Shown here: positions 45,701-55,875 of the stretch, piece after piece
Layout: the number at the start of each line of letters is the position of its first letter
Position numbering within the stretch: position 1 is the first letter of the stretch
Assembly: GCA_010692645.1 (NCBI GenBank)
Contig: JAAHGS010000018.1
Span: 588 to 64,587 of the forward strand
Direction of reading: 5' to 3'
Source of the DNA: Symploca sp. SIO2E9
GTDB lineage: Bacteria > Cyanobacteriota > Cyanobacteriia > Cyanobacteriales > Coleofasciculaceae
Length of the DNA: 64,000 nt
Translations under genes and position numbers: made by a program
Notes under the pieces: generated by a model
The model's database searches: none
What the model was told of the DNA's origin: nothing
What the model saw: only the letters and a program-made list of their open reading frames with translations

Positions 45701-47460
45701 CGCAGGTCGATTCCCAGGTGAGGTTGGAGCAACTCTGAGCATTGATCTACCTGTTGGCGAAATCTCGGCTCAACCTGGTAGAGTTCCAGCGCCATGTTCA
45801 CATACTGTGATCCCTGCCCTGAGAACATAAAGGTAACAGATTGCTCTGTGGACTCTTGAAAGTTTGTAAAAACTCGTTGCGGATCAAGAGTCTGAAGTGC
45901 AATTGCCCCATCCTTGGCATCTTGACAAATTACTATCCGGCGATAATTAAAAACCTGACGACCAACGCTTAGGGTGTAAGCTACATCTGTCAAATTAATC
46001 TCTGGATTATCAGTGAAATACTCAGCTAGATTAGTTGTAGCAGTTTCTAAAGCTGAACTGGTTTTAGCCGAGAGCAGTAACAGTTGAGGCTTGTTCCCCT
46101 GTTCTATAACTTCCCTATTGGAGAGCTTTTCTACAGGAGGAGCTTCTTCTAAGATTACATGAGCATTTGTACCCCCAATACCAAAAGAGCTTACCCCAGC
46201 TCGGCGAGGAGTCCCGTTAGCTTTCCATTCTGAGAGTTCATTATTGACGTAGAAAGGACTATTCGCGAAATCAATCTTGGGATTGGGTTGTTCAAAGTGT
46301 AGCGTCGGCGGCAGCAATTTGTGTTTAAGGGCGAGGACAGTTTTGATTAGACCAATTACGCCAGCTGCTGTATTCAGATGTCCGAAATTGGTTTTCACCG
46401 AACCAATAGCACAGAAGTTCTGTTTCTGGGTGCTGGCACGAAAAGCTTTGGTCAGCGCGGCAATTTCAATTGGGTCTCCCAGAGTGGTTCCAGTACCATG
46501 GGCTTCTATATAGGTAATGGTCTCGGCGTCAATTCCAGCTACATCCTGAGTCTCACAAATCACTGCCGCCTGACGATCTACGCTAGGAGCTGTATAGCCA
46601 ACTTTTCTAGAGCCGTCGTTATTAATAGCTGAGCCTTTGATCACGGCATGGATCTCATCTCCATCTGCGATCGCATCTGCCAGCCGCTTGAGAACAACAA
46701 TTCCTAAACCATTGCCGCCAACTGTTCCCTGGGCTTGGGCATCAAAAGCACGACAATGCCCATCGGGAGAAAGAATCATGCCCTCTTGATATAAATAGCC
46801 AGCTTGGTTGGGAAGGAGTACTGAAACTCCACCAGCCAAAGTCATATCGCATTCGTTATTGAGCAAACTTTGGCAAGCTAAATGGACGGCAACTAGTGAA
46901 GTGGAACAGGCAGTTTGAATATTAATACTTGGTCCAGTGAGATTTAATTTATAAGAAATTCGTGTGGGTAGATAATCTTTATCATTGCCCACCATCACCT
47001 GATAATTTGCTGCTGGTTCTGAGAGGTCAAGCTGTTGAGCTAAGTTATTGAGTACATAAGTGTTCATGCCTGCACCTGCATAAACACCAATTGAACCTTC
47101 GTATCTTTCTGGATCGTAACCAGCACGTTCTATAGCTTCCCAGGCACACTCTAGAAAAAGACGGTGTTGTGGATCCATGATTTGAGCTTCTTTGGCACTG
47201 AAGCCGAAAAAGGAAGCGTCAAACAGCTCAATATCTGAGAGTTTGCCAAATGCTTTGACGTAATTAGGGTTATTCAATAAGGCGCGGTCTATACCTACAG
47301 ACTCTAATTCAGAGTCAGAGAAAAAGGAAATAGATTCCACACCATTTAGCAGATTCTGCCAGAAAGTATTGATATCTTTTGCTCCTGGTACGCGGCAGGA
47401 CATGCCGATGATGGCAATATCTAACTCATTAATATAATTGGATAAATCTGGTTCATTCAT
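42790..47460 (-). CDS. Type I PKS module KS-AT-KR-carrier
   Basis: 1556 residues. KS about 14-440: Cys185 in TACSTSL, EAHGTGTTLGD and GSVKTNFGHL supply the Cys-His-His triad. AT about 535-830: GHSIGEY holds the catalytic serine, and SHAFHS marks a malonyl-CoA-selective AT. KR about 1150-1345: TGGLGGIG binds NADPH, and the catalytic residues are in LLLSSLSSVLGG and AAYSAVN. The LDD motif of B-type KRs is absent. The carrier domain (Ser1484 in DNFFEQGGDSL) looks more like an NRPS-style PCP. There is no DH, ER or MT. The acidic C-terminal tail (GNAEEDREQISF) fits a short motif that binds the TubC-like docking domain of the next protein. The acidic start (MNEPDLSNYINELD) may pair with the basic tail of the preceding NRPS. 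Confidence 0.95.
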   Translation of the reverse strand: MNEPDLSNYINELDIAIIGMSCRVPGAKDINTFWQNLLNGVESISFFSDSELESVGIDRALLNNPNYVKAFGKLSDIELFDASFFGFSAKEAQIMDPQHRLFLECAWEAIERAGYDPERYEGSIGVYAGAGMNTYVLNNLAQQLDLSEPAANYQVMVGNDKDYLPTRISYKLNLTGPSINIQTACSTSLVAVHLACQSLLNNECDMTLAGGVSVLLPNQAGYLYQEGMILSPDGHCRAFDAQAQGTVGGNGLGIVVLKRLADAIADGDEIHAVIKGSAINNDGSRKVGYTAPSVDRQAAVICETQDVAGIDAETITYIEAHGTGTTLGDPIEIAALTKAFRASTQKQNFCAIGSVKTNFGHLNTAAGVIGLIKTVLALKHKLLPPTLHFEQPNPKIDFANSPFYVNNELSEWKANGTPRRAGVSSFGIGGTNAHVILEEAPPVEKLSNREVIEQGNKPQLLLLSAKTSSALETATTNLAEYFTDNPEINLTDVAYTLSVGRQVFNYRRIVICQDAKDGAIALQTLDPQRVFTNFQESTEQSVTFMFSGQGSQYVNMALELYQVEPRFRQQVDQCSELLQPHLGIDLRDLLYPTEQQSDQAAKQLQQTAIAQPALFVIEYALAKLWMSLGVNPQAMIGHSIGEYVAACLAGVFSLEDALSLVAARGQMMQQLPAGAMLAVPLPDQELQSLLAAETFQGISLQVAAINGPSQCVVSGSIDSIETLQKQLVEQGVECRKLHTSHAFHSEMMEPILEPFTERVKQLSLKPPQIPYLSNVTGTWITAEEATDPSYWAKHLRQTVRFAEALQQLLSKPEQIMLEVGPGRNLSTLAKRNQDQTVQQTILTSVRHPKDNQSDVAFLLTTLGKLWLAGVQLDWSRFYAHQQSCRLSLPTYPFESKRYWIEPSKQAKTVKTKAIPGKKQDIADWFYIPSWKRSIISAFQENSELAQSCTLVFLDEWGLGCQLAKQLELKGHNVITVKVGSEFAKLNEGVYTLNPQQSNDYHALLSELGKLNKHAKTVVHLWSVTPNNQAQSVDKAQDLGFYSLLFLAQAIDKQNLTHRVQLAVVSNNLQLVTGDELICPEKTTLLGPVKVIPQEYSSISCRSIDIILPQAGKSNEQLIDLLLEELQANTSEQVIAYRNYHRWVQTFEAIHLNASSQKTTQLKEGGVYLITGGLGGIGLVLAEHLAKTVQAKLILTGRSTLPSRDSWQQWLETHDEQDPVSLKIRKVQELEKLGAEVLVVSADVANQQQMQAVVSEAQERFGQLNGVIHAAGIIPEMSFIRDADQANCEPLFQPKVYGLLVLSKVVEGVELDFCLLLSSLSSVLGGLGFAAYSAVNIFMDAFVQQHNQTSPLPWISVNWDGWQLQENQQQNPSWGSALAKFAIAPNEGVNAFERILSQRRISQIVVSTGDLQTRINQWLKLDALQESDTSEPEASTSSYTRPSLLKPYVAPANELEQTLASIWEKLLGLEQVGRDDNFFEQGGDSLVAIQVISRLRTEFPEVNLSPNILFEAPTVTELAEKVETILWATQATQNQDTAPESNQTSGNAEEDREQISF

Positions 47461-47618
47461 CTGAATAATCTCACTTCTTTAAATCAAATACTCGTAATTA
47501 TTGAACTTAAAAATATCTATATAATGCCTGATTTTTTATTTGTAAATAGTTGCTTGTTGATATAGATTCAAGATTGTGTTTTTTTAAGTTCAATGCTTCG
47601 GAAATTCTGTAGTTTTAA

Positions 47619-50600
47619 TTAGCTTTGGCGCTTTCTTGCAAGTAGACGATTTCTTCGCTTCTGACCACGGTCATCACTAGGTTGAGAAGAAAGCTGTCCA
47701 TTTTGTTGTTGACTTAAGTATTCTCTCAAAGAGTGGATAGTTGGGTATTGAAACATCTCAACAATTGATAACTCTTGTCCAATAATTGTTGATAATTTGC
47801 TATGAATCTGCATCATGAGTAATGAATTACCCCCTAGCTCAAAGAAATTGTCATGAATACCCACCTTCTCTAGTTGAAGCGTCTGCTGCCAAGCCTCAGC
47901 TAGACGTTGCTCAACCTCAGTTTGAGGCATTGCATAAGTCGTTTCCAGCTCTGGGCGAAGACCTTCTGGAGCAGGTAGCCCTCGGCGGTTTACTTTGCCG
48001 TTAGGGGTCAGAGGCATAGCCTCCAAGAACATAAAGGCTGACGGTATCATATAGTTGGGCAGTTTATCTTTGAGGAAGCGGCGCAGTTCGCTGGTTGTAG
48101 GGGGTGGTTCCTGATCACAAACTACATAAGCTGCTAAGCGCTTGTCTCCAGGTATATCCTCACGAATCATGACCACAGCTTCTTTGACTTTAGGATGTTG
48201 ACTTAGTAAAGTTTCAATCTCTCCCAACTCAATGCGAAAACCATTAATCTTCACTTGATGATCGATGCGACCTAGACATTCAATGTTGCCGTCTGGCAGG
48301 TAACGTGCTAAGTCTCCAGTTCGATAGAGACGGGCTCCAGGCTCGTCGCTAAAGGGGTTAAGAACAAATTTTTGATCAGTAAGTTCATGTCGGTTGAGAT
48401 AACCTCGTGCTAGACCTACTCCACCAATTAGTAACTCTCCCGGCTGTCCCACTGGAACTAGTTGAAGTGAGTCATATTTCTGGTACAGCCCAGGATCTAC
48501 TATATAGATCTGGGTATTGGCAATGGGCTGCCCAATGGGGATAAGAGTGTTTCCAGGCTCTACTCGATAAACTGCTGACCAGATAGTAGTCTCAGTAGGA
48601 CCGTACATATTCCAAACACTGGTACTCCTGTCTAGAAGTTGATTGGCTAGATTTAGGGACAATGCTTCTCCGCCACAGAGAATTTTGAGTGTGGAAGAAC
48701 CCTGCCAGCCTGCTGTTAATAGCATTCGCCAAGTGGCAGGTGTTGCTTGCATAATGGTTGTACCAGATTGCTCTAGAACTTGTATCAACTTGGTCGCATC
48801 CAAAGCAACTTCTCGCCTCGCCAATAGGACCTTAGCTCCTACTGTTATCGGTAAGTATAGTTCTAATACAGCAATGTCGAAGGAGATAGTAGTGACGGCA
48901 AGCAGGACATCTTGAGAAGTTAATCCAGGAGCTTGGCTCATGAACTTTAGAAAATTGACAACCGCTCGATGGATAATTTGCACTCCTTTGGGCTTACCCG
49001 TTGAGCCAGAGGTGTAAATGATATATGCTAAGTTATCTGATGCGACTTTACTATCTGGGTTATTCTCACTGTGTTGGGCAATTTTCCCCCAATCGCTATC
49101 AAGACATAAGACTTTTGCACAATTGTCTGGCAGCCTCAGGAATTGGTCTTGTTGAGTCAAAAGCACTGACAATTTGGAATCTTCAATCATCCAAGCTAAT
49201 CGTTCTTGGGGATAGGCTGGGTCTAGTGGCACATAAGCACCACCCGCTTTGAGGATTCCCAAAAGTCCCACCACCATTTCTAAGGAACGCTCTACACAGA
49301 TGCCTACTAGAACTTCTGGTCCTACTCCCATTGCTTGCAGGTAATGCGCCAGTTGATTGGCACGAGTATTCAACTCTCGATAGGTTAAGTGCTGATCTTC
49401 AAATACTACAGCGATCGCATCTGGTGTTCGCTCTACCTGAGCTTCAAACAACTGATGGATACACTTGTCCTGGGAATATTCTGTTTGGGTGTTATTCCAT
49501 TCCACCAACAACTGATGCTGTTCAGCTTCAGTTAGCAGTGGTAGTTTTGAAACTTGCTCCTCTGGATCCTTGACAATTCCTTCTAACAAGGTTTGGAAAT
49601 GCCCTGCCATCCGGTTAATCGTCACCGCATCAAACAAATCTGTATTGTATTTGAAAACCCCAAAAAGCGCATCCTTCCCTTCTACTGTTTCCAAGGTTAA
49701 ATCAAACTGACCTTCTTGCTGCTCCAGTTCAAAAGACTCCAATTCTAATTGTCCCCAACTTGCCTGGAGTGGTGTTTCGCTAGGTACTAATAGACCAGGA
49801 ACTTCTCCCAGGCGCTGCGGATTCAGGAAGTTAAATAGTACTTGGAACAGGGGTGAACGGCTGGGATCCCGGTTCGGTTGCAATTGTTCCACAAGTAAAG
49901 AGAAAGGATAATCTTGATAGTTGATCGCATCCAAGACCGTGCGCCGCACTTGAGAGAGAAATGATTTAAAAGTAGGATTTCCTGAAAAGGACGCTCGCAA
50001 AACAACTGGGTTAACGAAGTATCCCACAATTTCATCAAATTCTGCCTGAGAGCGACCTCCAGTGGGAGAACCCACTAATATATCTTCCTGACCTGTATAG
50101 CGGTAAAGTAGAACCTGAAAGGCTGCTAAGAGCAAGGTGTAAAGTGTAACTCCTTGAGTCTGCAACAGTTTCCTTAGCTGTTTGGTCAATGTCTCAGTAA
50201 GCTTCAAAGTATAGGAAGCTCCCTGATAGCTCTGCAAGGGCGGTCGAGGTCGGTCAGTAGGCAGGTTGAGTACCGGTAACTCACCAGCTAGTTGTTGTCG
50301 CCAGTAATTCCAAAGTTGCTCCCCTTTGGAACCTGCAAGCATTTGAGTCTGCCACTGCACGTAGTCTGCATATTGACTCTTCAACGGAGGCAAAGAAGCT
50401 ACTCTGCCAGCTTTTGCATCTGAGTACAACACCTGTGCATCATCCAACAGTGTCCCCATAGAACGGGCATCGTAGACAATATGGTGTAGGGTCAGCAAAA
50501 GTATGTGGTCTTGTTGAGAGCTAGTAAACAGATGCACTTTGAATACAGGTCCTCGTTGAAGATCAAAAGGATGTTCGTATGTTTTAACTACCTTCTCCTT

Positions 50601-50972
50601 CAGCTGTTCCCAGGTCAAGGTTGAGGCATCTATCTGCTCGAAGTAAACTTCCTGATACCCTTGAACCTCTTGAACAGATTTACCGTTTTGTACCTTGAAT
50701 GTGGTACGTAAGGTTGCATAACGATTAACTAGTCCCTGAAATGCTTGTCGCAAAGCTGAAACATCTACCTTTGAGCAGATACGTGCTGGGAAGGCAACAT
50801 TGTAAGCTTTACTTAATTTAGCACTCTGGTATAAAAACCATAGAGCTTGCTGACCATATGATAATGGATATACAGATTTTTCCCCGCTCGCTTTTTCCCG
50901 TAGTAGCTTTGCCAGAAGTAGACGCTTTTCCTCCGGCGAAAGGTTAATTTGGGAGCTAGAAATTTCATTCAT
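47619..50972 (-). CDS. NRPS module C-A-PCP (predicted glycine)
   Basis: 1117 residues. Condensation domain about 35-460 with HHIVYDA at 163-169 (the usual final Gly is Ala). Adenylation domain about 500-1000: YIIYTSGSTGKPKG, NMYGPTETTIW, LYRTGDL, GRIDHQVKINGFRIELGEIE and NGKVNR. PCP about 1020-1090 with Ser1050 in DNFFELGGNSL. Reading the Stachelhaus positions by eye gives D-I-L-Q-L-G-M-I-W-K, which is close to codes linked to glycine. No epimerase or methyltransferase is present. The start has a helical LSPEEKRLLLAKLLREK segment suited to docking with the preceding PKS, and the end is strongly basic (GQKRRNRLLARKRQS). It is 31 bases behind the preceding PKS gene. Confidence 0.95.
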   Translation of the reverse strand: MNEISSSQINLSPEEKRLLLAKLLREKASGEKSVYPLSYGQQALWFLYQSAKLSKAYNVAFPARICSKVDVSALRQAFQGLVNRYATLRTTFKVQNGKSVQEVQGYQEVYFEQIDASTLTWEQLKEKVVKTYEHPFDLQRGPVFKVHLFTSSQQDHILLLTLHHIVYDARSMGTLLDDAQVLYSDAKAGRVASLPPLKSQYADYVQWQTQMLAGSKGEQLWNYWRQQLAGELPVLNLPTDRPRPPLQSYQGASYTLKLTETLTKQLRKLLQTQGVTLYTLLLAAFQVLLYRYTGQEDILVGSPTGGRSQAEFDEIVGYFVNPVVLRASFSGNPTFKSFLSQVRRTVLDAINYQDYPFSLLVEQLQPNRDPSRSPLFQVLFNFLNPQRLGEVPGLLVPSETPLQASWGQLELESFELEQQEGQFDLTLETVEGKDALFGVFKYNTDLFDAVTINRMAGHFQTLLEGIVKDPEEQVSKLPLLTEAEQHQLLVEWNNTQTEYSQDKCIHQLFEAQVERTPDAIAVVFEDQHLTYRELNTRANQLAHYLQAMGVGPEVLVGICVERSLEMVVGLLGILKAGGAYVPLDPAYPQERLAWMIEDSKLSVLLTQQDQFLRLPDNCAKVLCLDSDWGKIAQHSENNPDSKVASDNLAYIIYTSGSTGKPKGVQIIHRAVVNFLKFMSQAPGLTSQDVLLAVTTISFDIAVLELYLPITVGAKVLLARREVALDATKLIQVLEQSGTTIMQATPATWRMLLTAGWQGSSTLKILCGGEALSLNLANQLLDRSTSVWNMYGPTETTIWSAVYRVEPGNTLIPIGQPIANTQIYIVDPGLYQKYDSLQLVPVGQPGELLIGGVGLARGYLNRHELTDQKFVLNPFSDEPGARLYRTGDLARYLPDGNIECLGRIDHQVKINGFRIELGEIETLLSQHPKVKEAVVMIREDIPGDKRLAAYVVCDQEPPPTTSELRRFLKDKLPNYMIPSAFMFLEAMPLTPNGKVNRRGLPAPEGLRPELETTYAMPQTEVEQRLAEAWQQTLQLEKVGIHDNFFELGGNSLLMMQIHSKLSTIIGQELSIVEMFQYPTIHSLREYLSQQQNGQLSSQPSDDRGQKRRNRLLARKRQS

Positions 50973-51003
50973 AACTATAAAGATGCTCTTAAACAGTCCT
51001 TCG

Positions 51004-54000
51004 TTAAATGTTTTGTGAAGACGACATAGAGCTTAATAATGCGTCGACTTCTTCATCTGTAAGTTGGTCGAGATTAGCCAACATTTTTTCAGCATTCGAT
51101 TGTTGGGCTTTTTTATTGATCTCAATCTGGGTCATTTTTGGGTCACCTGTAGCGGCTGTAGTAGCAGAGGTAGATGGGGTTAATTGTGCTGGTGTCAGTT
51201 GCTCACTCACCTGCATCGCTAGATTAGTAACACTAAGACCTTCCATGAATTTCACTGTTGGCACGTCTACATTCAAATGGATTGTTATCCATTTCCTGAG
51301 TTCGATAGCCATCAGGGAATCTAGCCCCATATTGTTCAAGGGTTGGTTTACGTCTAGTTGGGATGCATTAAGACCTAGGGTTTTAGCAACCTGCTCTTTA
51401 AGATAGGTAATCAAAAGTGATTTGCGATCATCGGCAGTGGCTTCGAGCAAATCTGTGGCTGACAACTGCCTACTACTCACTTGTCGTTTCTGCTGATCAA
51501 ACTCAGAGAGTAAAGTCGGGGAACCTCCAGAAGGAAAGTGCTGCATAAACTTCGACCAGTCGATCGATAGTACTCCCACCTGAGCCAGATTTTGGCTAAG
51601 TAAGTCTCTTAACAACTGCACCCCAATTTCTGGTGCCATCGAATCAATCCCTAAGGAGGCTAAACGACGACGATCACGATGCTTCAAATTTGCTGCCATT
51701 CCTACCTCTGCCCATGGTCCCCAGTTAATGCTCAAGCCAGAAAGTCCCAGTGCCTGACGATGATGTGCTAGGGTATCCATGAAGGCGTTGGCAGCTGAAT
51801 AATTTCCTTGCCCCAATGAGCCTAGTAACGAGGCAGTTGAGGAGAAACAGACAAAGAAATCCAACTGCAGATCTTGGGTCAACGTGTGTAAATTCCAAGC
51901 TCCCCGTACCTTCGGTTCCATCACCTTGGTAAAACTTTCTGAATTTTGTTCCAACAGTAGCCTGTCATCTAGAACACCAGCAGCATGTATTATTCCCCGC
52001 AGTTGGGGCATAGATCCTTTAACCTGCTCCAACACCTTAGCCATCTGCTCTTGATTGGAGACATCGGCTTGAGCCGCTAGAACCCTAGCGCCTTGCTGCT
52101 TAATCTGGTTTAGGGCTTCCTGAGCCAGTGCCGAAGCCTCACTACGCCCCACTAAGACTAAGTTCCGTGCCCCTTGTTCTACCATGAAATGAGCAACCTT
52201 GAGTCCTAATGCTCCTAAACCACCGGTAATCAGGTAACTGCCATCAGCATGAAATTGTGGCTGTTGAGGTTTTACTGGTTGATGGTAAGGCAGCAAGCGG
52301 CAAACATAGCGCTGTCCATCTCGAAAGGCTAAATGGTCTTCCCCATCTGAGTTCCAAATCTCTGCTAATATGGTTGCTGCCTCATCCAAGGAAGCATCAG
52401 GTGCTAAGTCAAGCATTCCTCCCCAGAGTTCCGGGTGTTCTAATGCAACCACCTTACCTAGTCCCCACAAAGGAGCCTGAGCAACAGCCACTGAAGCAGT
52501 GTTGCTTGCAACTGGCACTGCTCCCTTACTCACCAGCCATAACCGAGGTGATGCTGAGCCATTGTATTTGACAAGCATTTGCACCAGATGCAATACACTA
52601 CCACAACTGAGAGTCTGAGCTTTTTCAAGGGATGAGATTGTCAACTCCTCTGAGAGTTCTGCCTCTAAACTCCACAGGTGTATTACTCCCTTAAGAGTTA
52701 GCTTTGTCATCCCCAAAGCTTCTTGGAACAGCCGCTCAAAGTGCGCTGGTTTGCTCGGGTTAAGACTCCAAGTTCCGGTTTCTGAAGCTTGATACTCTGT
52801 AGCGCTATAAACTAGAATGCAGTTTTGAGAGCGTTCTGTTAACAATTTTGCCAGGGCTTGTCCCATACCCCCTTGGTCAGCAAAAATTAGCCAGCTGCCA
52901 GGTTCAGAAGTTTGGTTTCCTGCCGATGATTTCGCCTGATTAGGTTTGAGCTGCCACTGTATCTGGTAAAGCCAGTCTTTGCTGGAGGTATTTTGCTGTT
53001 TATGTTGCTCAGCTAATACTTCCAGTAACTTAGGCAGTAATTTCATCTCATCTTCTGAGAATTTGTTTGCCCGCTCTAGTAGCTGCGCTAATTGCTGTGA
53101 GAATCTTCCAGCTTGATCTATTGGTTGAGTTGAGAGTTTGGCATTTCCTGGAGCCAGTAGTCTAGAAATTAGATTCTCGACATTTTCTTCGCTGAGGGAT
53201 GCTTGAATAGATTCAGGCTCTACCCAATAGCGCTGTCGCTCAAAGGGATAGGTTGGCAAAGGAAGGCGATTGCGCTGCTCATGGGCATAGAATCCGGGCC
53301 AATCAACTTCGATACCTTTAAGCCACAGCTGACCCAAGGTATTGAGCAAAAATGCAAGATCTGAGCTTTGCTCTTTGGGATGGCGCACTGAAGACAAGAC
53401 AAACCGCCCCTCTGCATCCGGATGCTGCATAGCTAATGATTTCAAAGTCCGTCCCGGTCCAACTTCCAATAGAATTCGATCTGGGTCTTGCAATAGTTCT
53501 AGCACCCCCTCACTAAAGTGGACTGTTTGGCGCAGATGCTTCGCCCAATAGCTCGGAGCTGTTGCTTCTGTCGCTGTGATCCATGTCCCAGTGACATTAG
53601 AAATATAAGGAATTTGAGGGGGATTGAGATTGATTTTACTAAAAAGGGAACTAAATTCTCCCAAGATAGGATCCATCATCTGCGAATGGAAAGCGTGGGA
53701 AGTATGCAGATGGCGACAGTCTATACCCTGTTCAAGGAGTTGCTTTTCTAAAGTCTCTATAGCATCCTTGGGACCGGAAACTGCGCAGACTGATGGTGCA
53801 TTGATTGCTGCCAGGGAGAGTTTTTCACCCAGAAGCGGGCGCACTTCCTGCTCCGGAAGGAAAACTGCAAGCAGTGAGCCACCTGGAAGTTTCTGCATCA
53901 TCTGTCCCCGTGCAGCTACTAGCATCAAGGCATCTTCTAAGGAGAACACCCCTGCTAGACAACCGGCGACATACTCACCAATACTGTGACCAATCATCGC

Positions 54001-55875
54001 TTGTGGTTTGCATCCCCAGCTCATCCACAAACGGGCTAAGGCATACTCGATTACAAAGAGTGCAGCTTGGGTAATAGCAGTCTGTTTAAGTTGATGCGTT
54101 GCCTGATTAGCTTCTTGTGGACTGGGATAGAGCAGATTGCGCAAGTCAAGTTTGAGGTGAGGTTTGAGAAGTTCTGAGCAGATATCTACCTGTTGACGAA
54201 ATATCGGCTCAATCTGGTAGAGTTCCAGCGCCATATTCACATACTGTGCACCCTGTCCTGAGAACATGAAGGCAACAGACCGATTCTTGACTTGTTGAGA
54301 GTGGTTCAAAACCGATTGCGGATCCGGTGTTTCTAGAGCAGAAACCGCCTGCTCCCGATTTTGGCAAATCAGCATCCGTCGATGTTGGAAGACCTGACGA
54401 CCCACTTGCAGAGTATAGGCGACATCGGCCAGATTCAACTGAGAATTCTGCTGGAGATGTCGAGCCAAATTTTGACTTGCAGCTTTGAGAGCTGCATCTG
54501 TTTTCGCCGAAAGCAGCAGTAACTGCCAAGTTCTTGAGGTTCCAGAGTTAACTGGGGTTGGAGCTTCTTCAAGAACAGCATGGGCATTGGTTCCCCCGAT
54601 GCCAAAGGAACTGACTCCAGCTCGGCGGGGAGTGCCGTTGGTTTGCCACGGTTGCAGTTTGGTGTTGACGTAAAAGGGACTATTAGCGAAGTCAATCTGA
54701 GGATTGGGCTGCTCGAAATGTAAACTGGGTGGAATCAGCTTGTGTTTGAGTGCTAGGGCTGTCTTGATCAAACCCACAACACCAGCGGCTCGATTCAGGT
54801 GTCCTAGGTTACTTTTAGCAGAACCGATCGCGCAGAAGCCCTTTTTGTCAGTACTGGCACGAAATACCTGGGTAAGGGCAGCGATTTCAATTGGGTCTCC
54901 CATGCCTGTGGCAGTTCCGTGGGCCTCAATATAGGAAATCGTCTCAGGATCGACCTCGGCAAGCGCCTGGGCTTCAGCGATCGCTTCTGCTTGACCATCT
55001 ATGCTAGGTGCTGTATAACCCACTTTTAATGAGCCATCGTTATTGATCGCTGAACCCCTAATTACTGCATAAATGTGGTCGCGATCCTCTAGGGCATCCT
55101 CTAGGCGCTTGAGTAGCACAATCCCTGCTCCACTGCCGAAAATAGTGCCCTGAGCTTTAGCATCAAAAGAGCGGCAGTGTCCATCAGGAGAAGCAATTCC
55201 ATCCTCTTGATAGAAATAACCTTGTTTGTGCGGGACTTGGATTGTCACTCCACCAGCTAATGCCATATCGCACTCTTGATCAAGCAAACCTTGGCACGCC
55301 ATATGAACAGCTACTAAAGAGGTAGAGCAGGCAGTATTGATGCAGACGGAAGGCCCCTTTAAGTTCATCTTGTAGGAGATGCGTGTGGGTACAAAGTCTT
55401 TATCATTACCAATTTCAATTTGCAAATCACCTGCAAGTTTGAGGAAATCGCGATTGGGCAGCAGGTTATAATGCAAGTAAGTGCTGAGGCTGGTACCGGT
55501 GTAAACACCAATTTTGCCATCGTAGGTTTGAGAGTTGTAGCCAGCATTCTCCATAGCTCCCCAAGCACATTCGAGTAATAGCCGATGCTGCGGATCCATC
55601 GCTTTAGCTTCTCGGGGGGAAAAGCCGAAGAAGGAAGCGTCAAACATCTCGATGTCCGAGAGCACAGAGCCAGCCTTGACATAGTTAGGATCACTCAGGG
55701 TCTCGGGGTCTATGCCTACTGCTGCTAATTCTTTATCGGTAAAGAAGGAAATGGACTCTATGCCATCGCGCAGATTCTGCCAGAACTTATCAACTGTCTT
55801 GGCTCCTGGAAAACGACCATCCATGCCGATAATTGCAATGCCTTCCAAGGAATCGGGCGTTGGGTAGTTATCCAT
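51004..55875 (-). CDS. Type I PKS module KS-AT-KR-ACP (first extension)
   Basis: 1623 residues. KS about 11-435: Cys183 in TACSTSL, His319 in EAHGTATGMGD and His359 in SNLGHL. AT about 535-835: Ser631 in GHSIGEY, with HAFH at 727-730 indicating malonyl-CoA. A helical segment links AT and KR (about 890-965). KR about 1195-1440: TGGLGALG for NADPH, and the LDD motif at 1302-1304 marks a B-type KR (expected D-configured hydroxyl); catalytic SSTASLLG, GNYSAANAF. ACP: Ser1520 in MGLDSLMAIEL. The C terminus ends LTDEEVDALLSSM, an acidic docking-like helix. The start overlaps the stop of the upstream loading gene by eight bases, so translation is probably coupled. Confidence 0.96.
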   Translation of the reverse strand: MDNYPTPDSLEGIAIIGMDGRFPGAKTVDKFWQNLRDGIESISFFTDKELAAVGIDPETLSDPNYVKAGSVLSDIEMFDASFFGFSPREAKAMDPQHRLLLECAWGAMENAGYNSQTYDGKIGVYTGTSLSTYLHYNLLPNRDFLKLAGDLQIEIGNDKDFVPTRISYKMNLKGPSVCINTACSTSLVAVHMACQGLLDQECDMALAGGVTIQVPHKQGYFYQEDGIASPDGHCRSFDAKAQGTIFGSGAGIVLLKRLEDALEDRDHIYAVIRGSAINNDGSLKVGYTAPSIDGQAEAIAEAQALAEVDPETISYIEAHGTATGMGDPIEIAALTQVFRASTDKKGFCAIGSAKSNLGHLNRAAGVVGLIKTALALKHKLIPPSLHFEQPNPQIDFANSPFYVNTKLQPWQTNGTPRRAGVSSFGIGGTNAHAVLEEAPTPVNSGTSRTWQLLLLSAKTDAALKAASQNLARHLQQNSQLNLADVAYTLQVGRQVFQHRRMLICQNREQAVSALETPDPQSVLNHSQQVKNRSVAFMFSGQGAQYVNMALELYQIEPIFRQQVDICSELLKPHLKLDLRNLLYPSPQEANQATHQLKQTAITQAALFVIEYALARLWMSWGCKPQAMIGHSIGEYVAGCLAGVFSLEDALMLVAARGQMMQKLPGGSLLAVFLPEQEVRPLLGEKLSLAAINAPSVCAVSGPKDAIETLEKQLLEQGIDCRHLHTSHAFHSQMMDPILGEFSSLFSKINLNPPQIPYISNVTGTWITATEATAPSYWAKHLRQTVHFSEGVLELLQDPDRILLEVGPGRTLKSLAMQHPDAEGRFVLSSVRHPKEQSSDLAFLLNTLGQLWLKGIEVDWPGFYAHEQRNRLPLPTYPFERQRYWVEPESIQASLSEENVENLISRLLAPGNAKLSTQPIDQAGRFSQQLAQLLERANKFSEDEMKLLPKLLEVLAEQHKQQNTSSKDWLYQIQWQLKPNQAKSSAGNQTSEPGSWLIFADQGGMGQALAKLLTERSQNCILVYSATEYQASETGTWSLNPSKPAHFERLFQEALGMTKLTLKGVIHLWSLEAELSEELTISSLEKAQTLSCGSVLHLVQMLVKYNGSASPRLWLVSKGAVPVASNTASVAVAQAPLWGLGKVVALEHPELWGGMLDLAPDASLDEAATILAEIWNSDGEDHLAFRDGQRYVCRLLPYHQPVKPQQPQFHADGSYLITGGLGALGLKVAHFMVEQGARNLVLVGRSEASALAQEALNQIKQQGARVLAAQADVSNQEQMAKVLEQVKGSMPQLRGIIHAAGVLDDRLLLEQNSESFTKVMEPKVRGAWNLHTLTQDLQLDFFVCFSSTASLLGSLGQGNYSAANAFMDTLAHHRQALGLSGLSINWGPWAEVGMAANLKHRDRRRLASLGIDSMAPEIGVQLLRDLLSQNLAQVGVLSIDWSKFMQHFPSGGSPTLLSEFDQQKRQVSSRQLSATDLLEATADDRKSLLITYLKEQVAKTLGLNASQLDVNQPLNNMGLDSLMAIELRKWITIHLNVDVPTVKFMEGLSVTNLAMQVSEQLTPAQLTPSTSATTAATGDPKMTQIEINKKAQQSNAEKMLANLDQLTDEEVDALLSSMSSSQNI

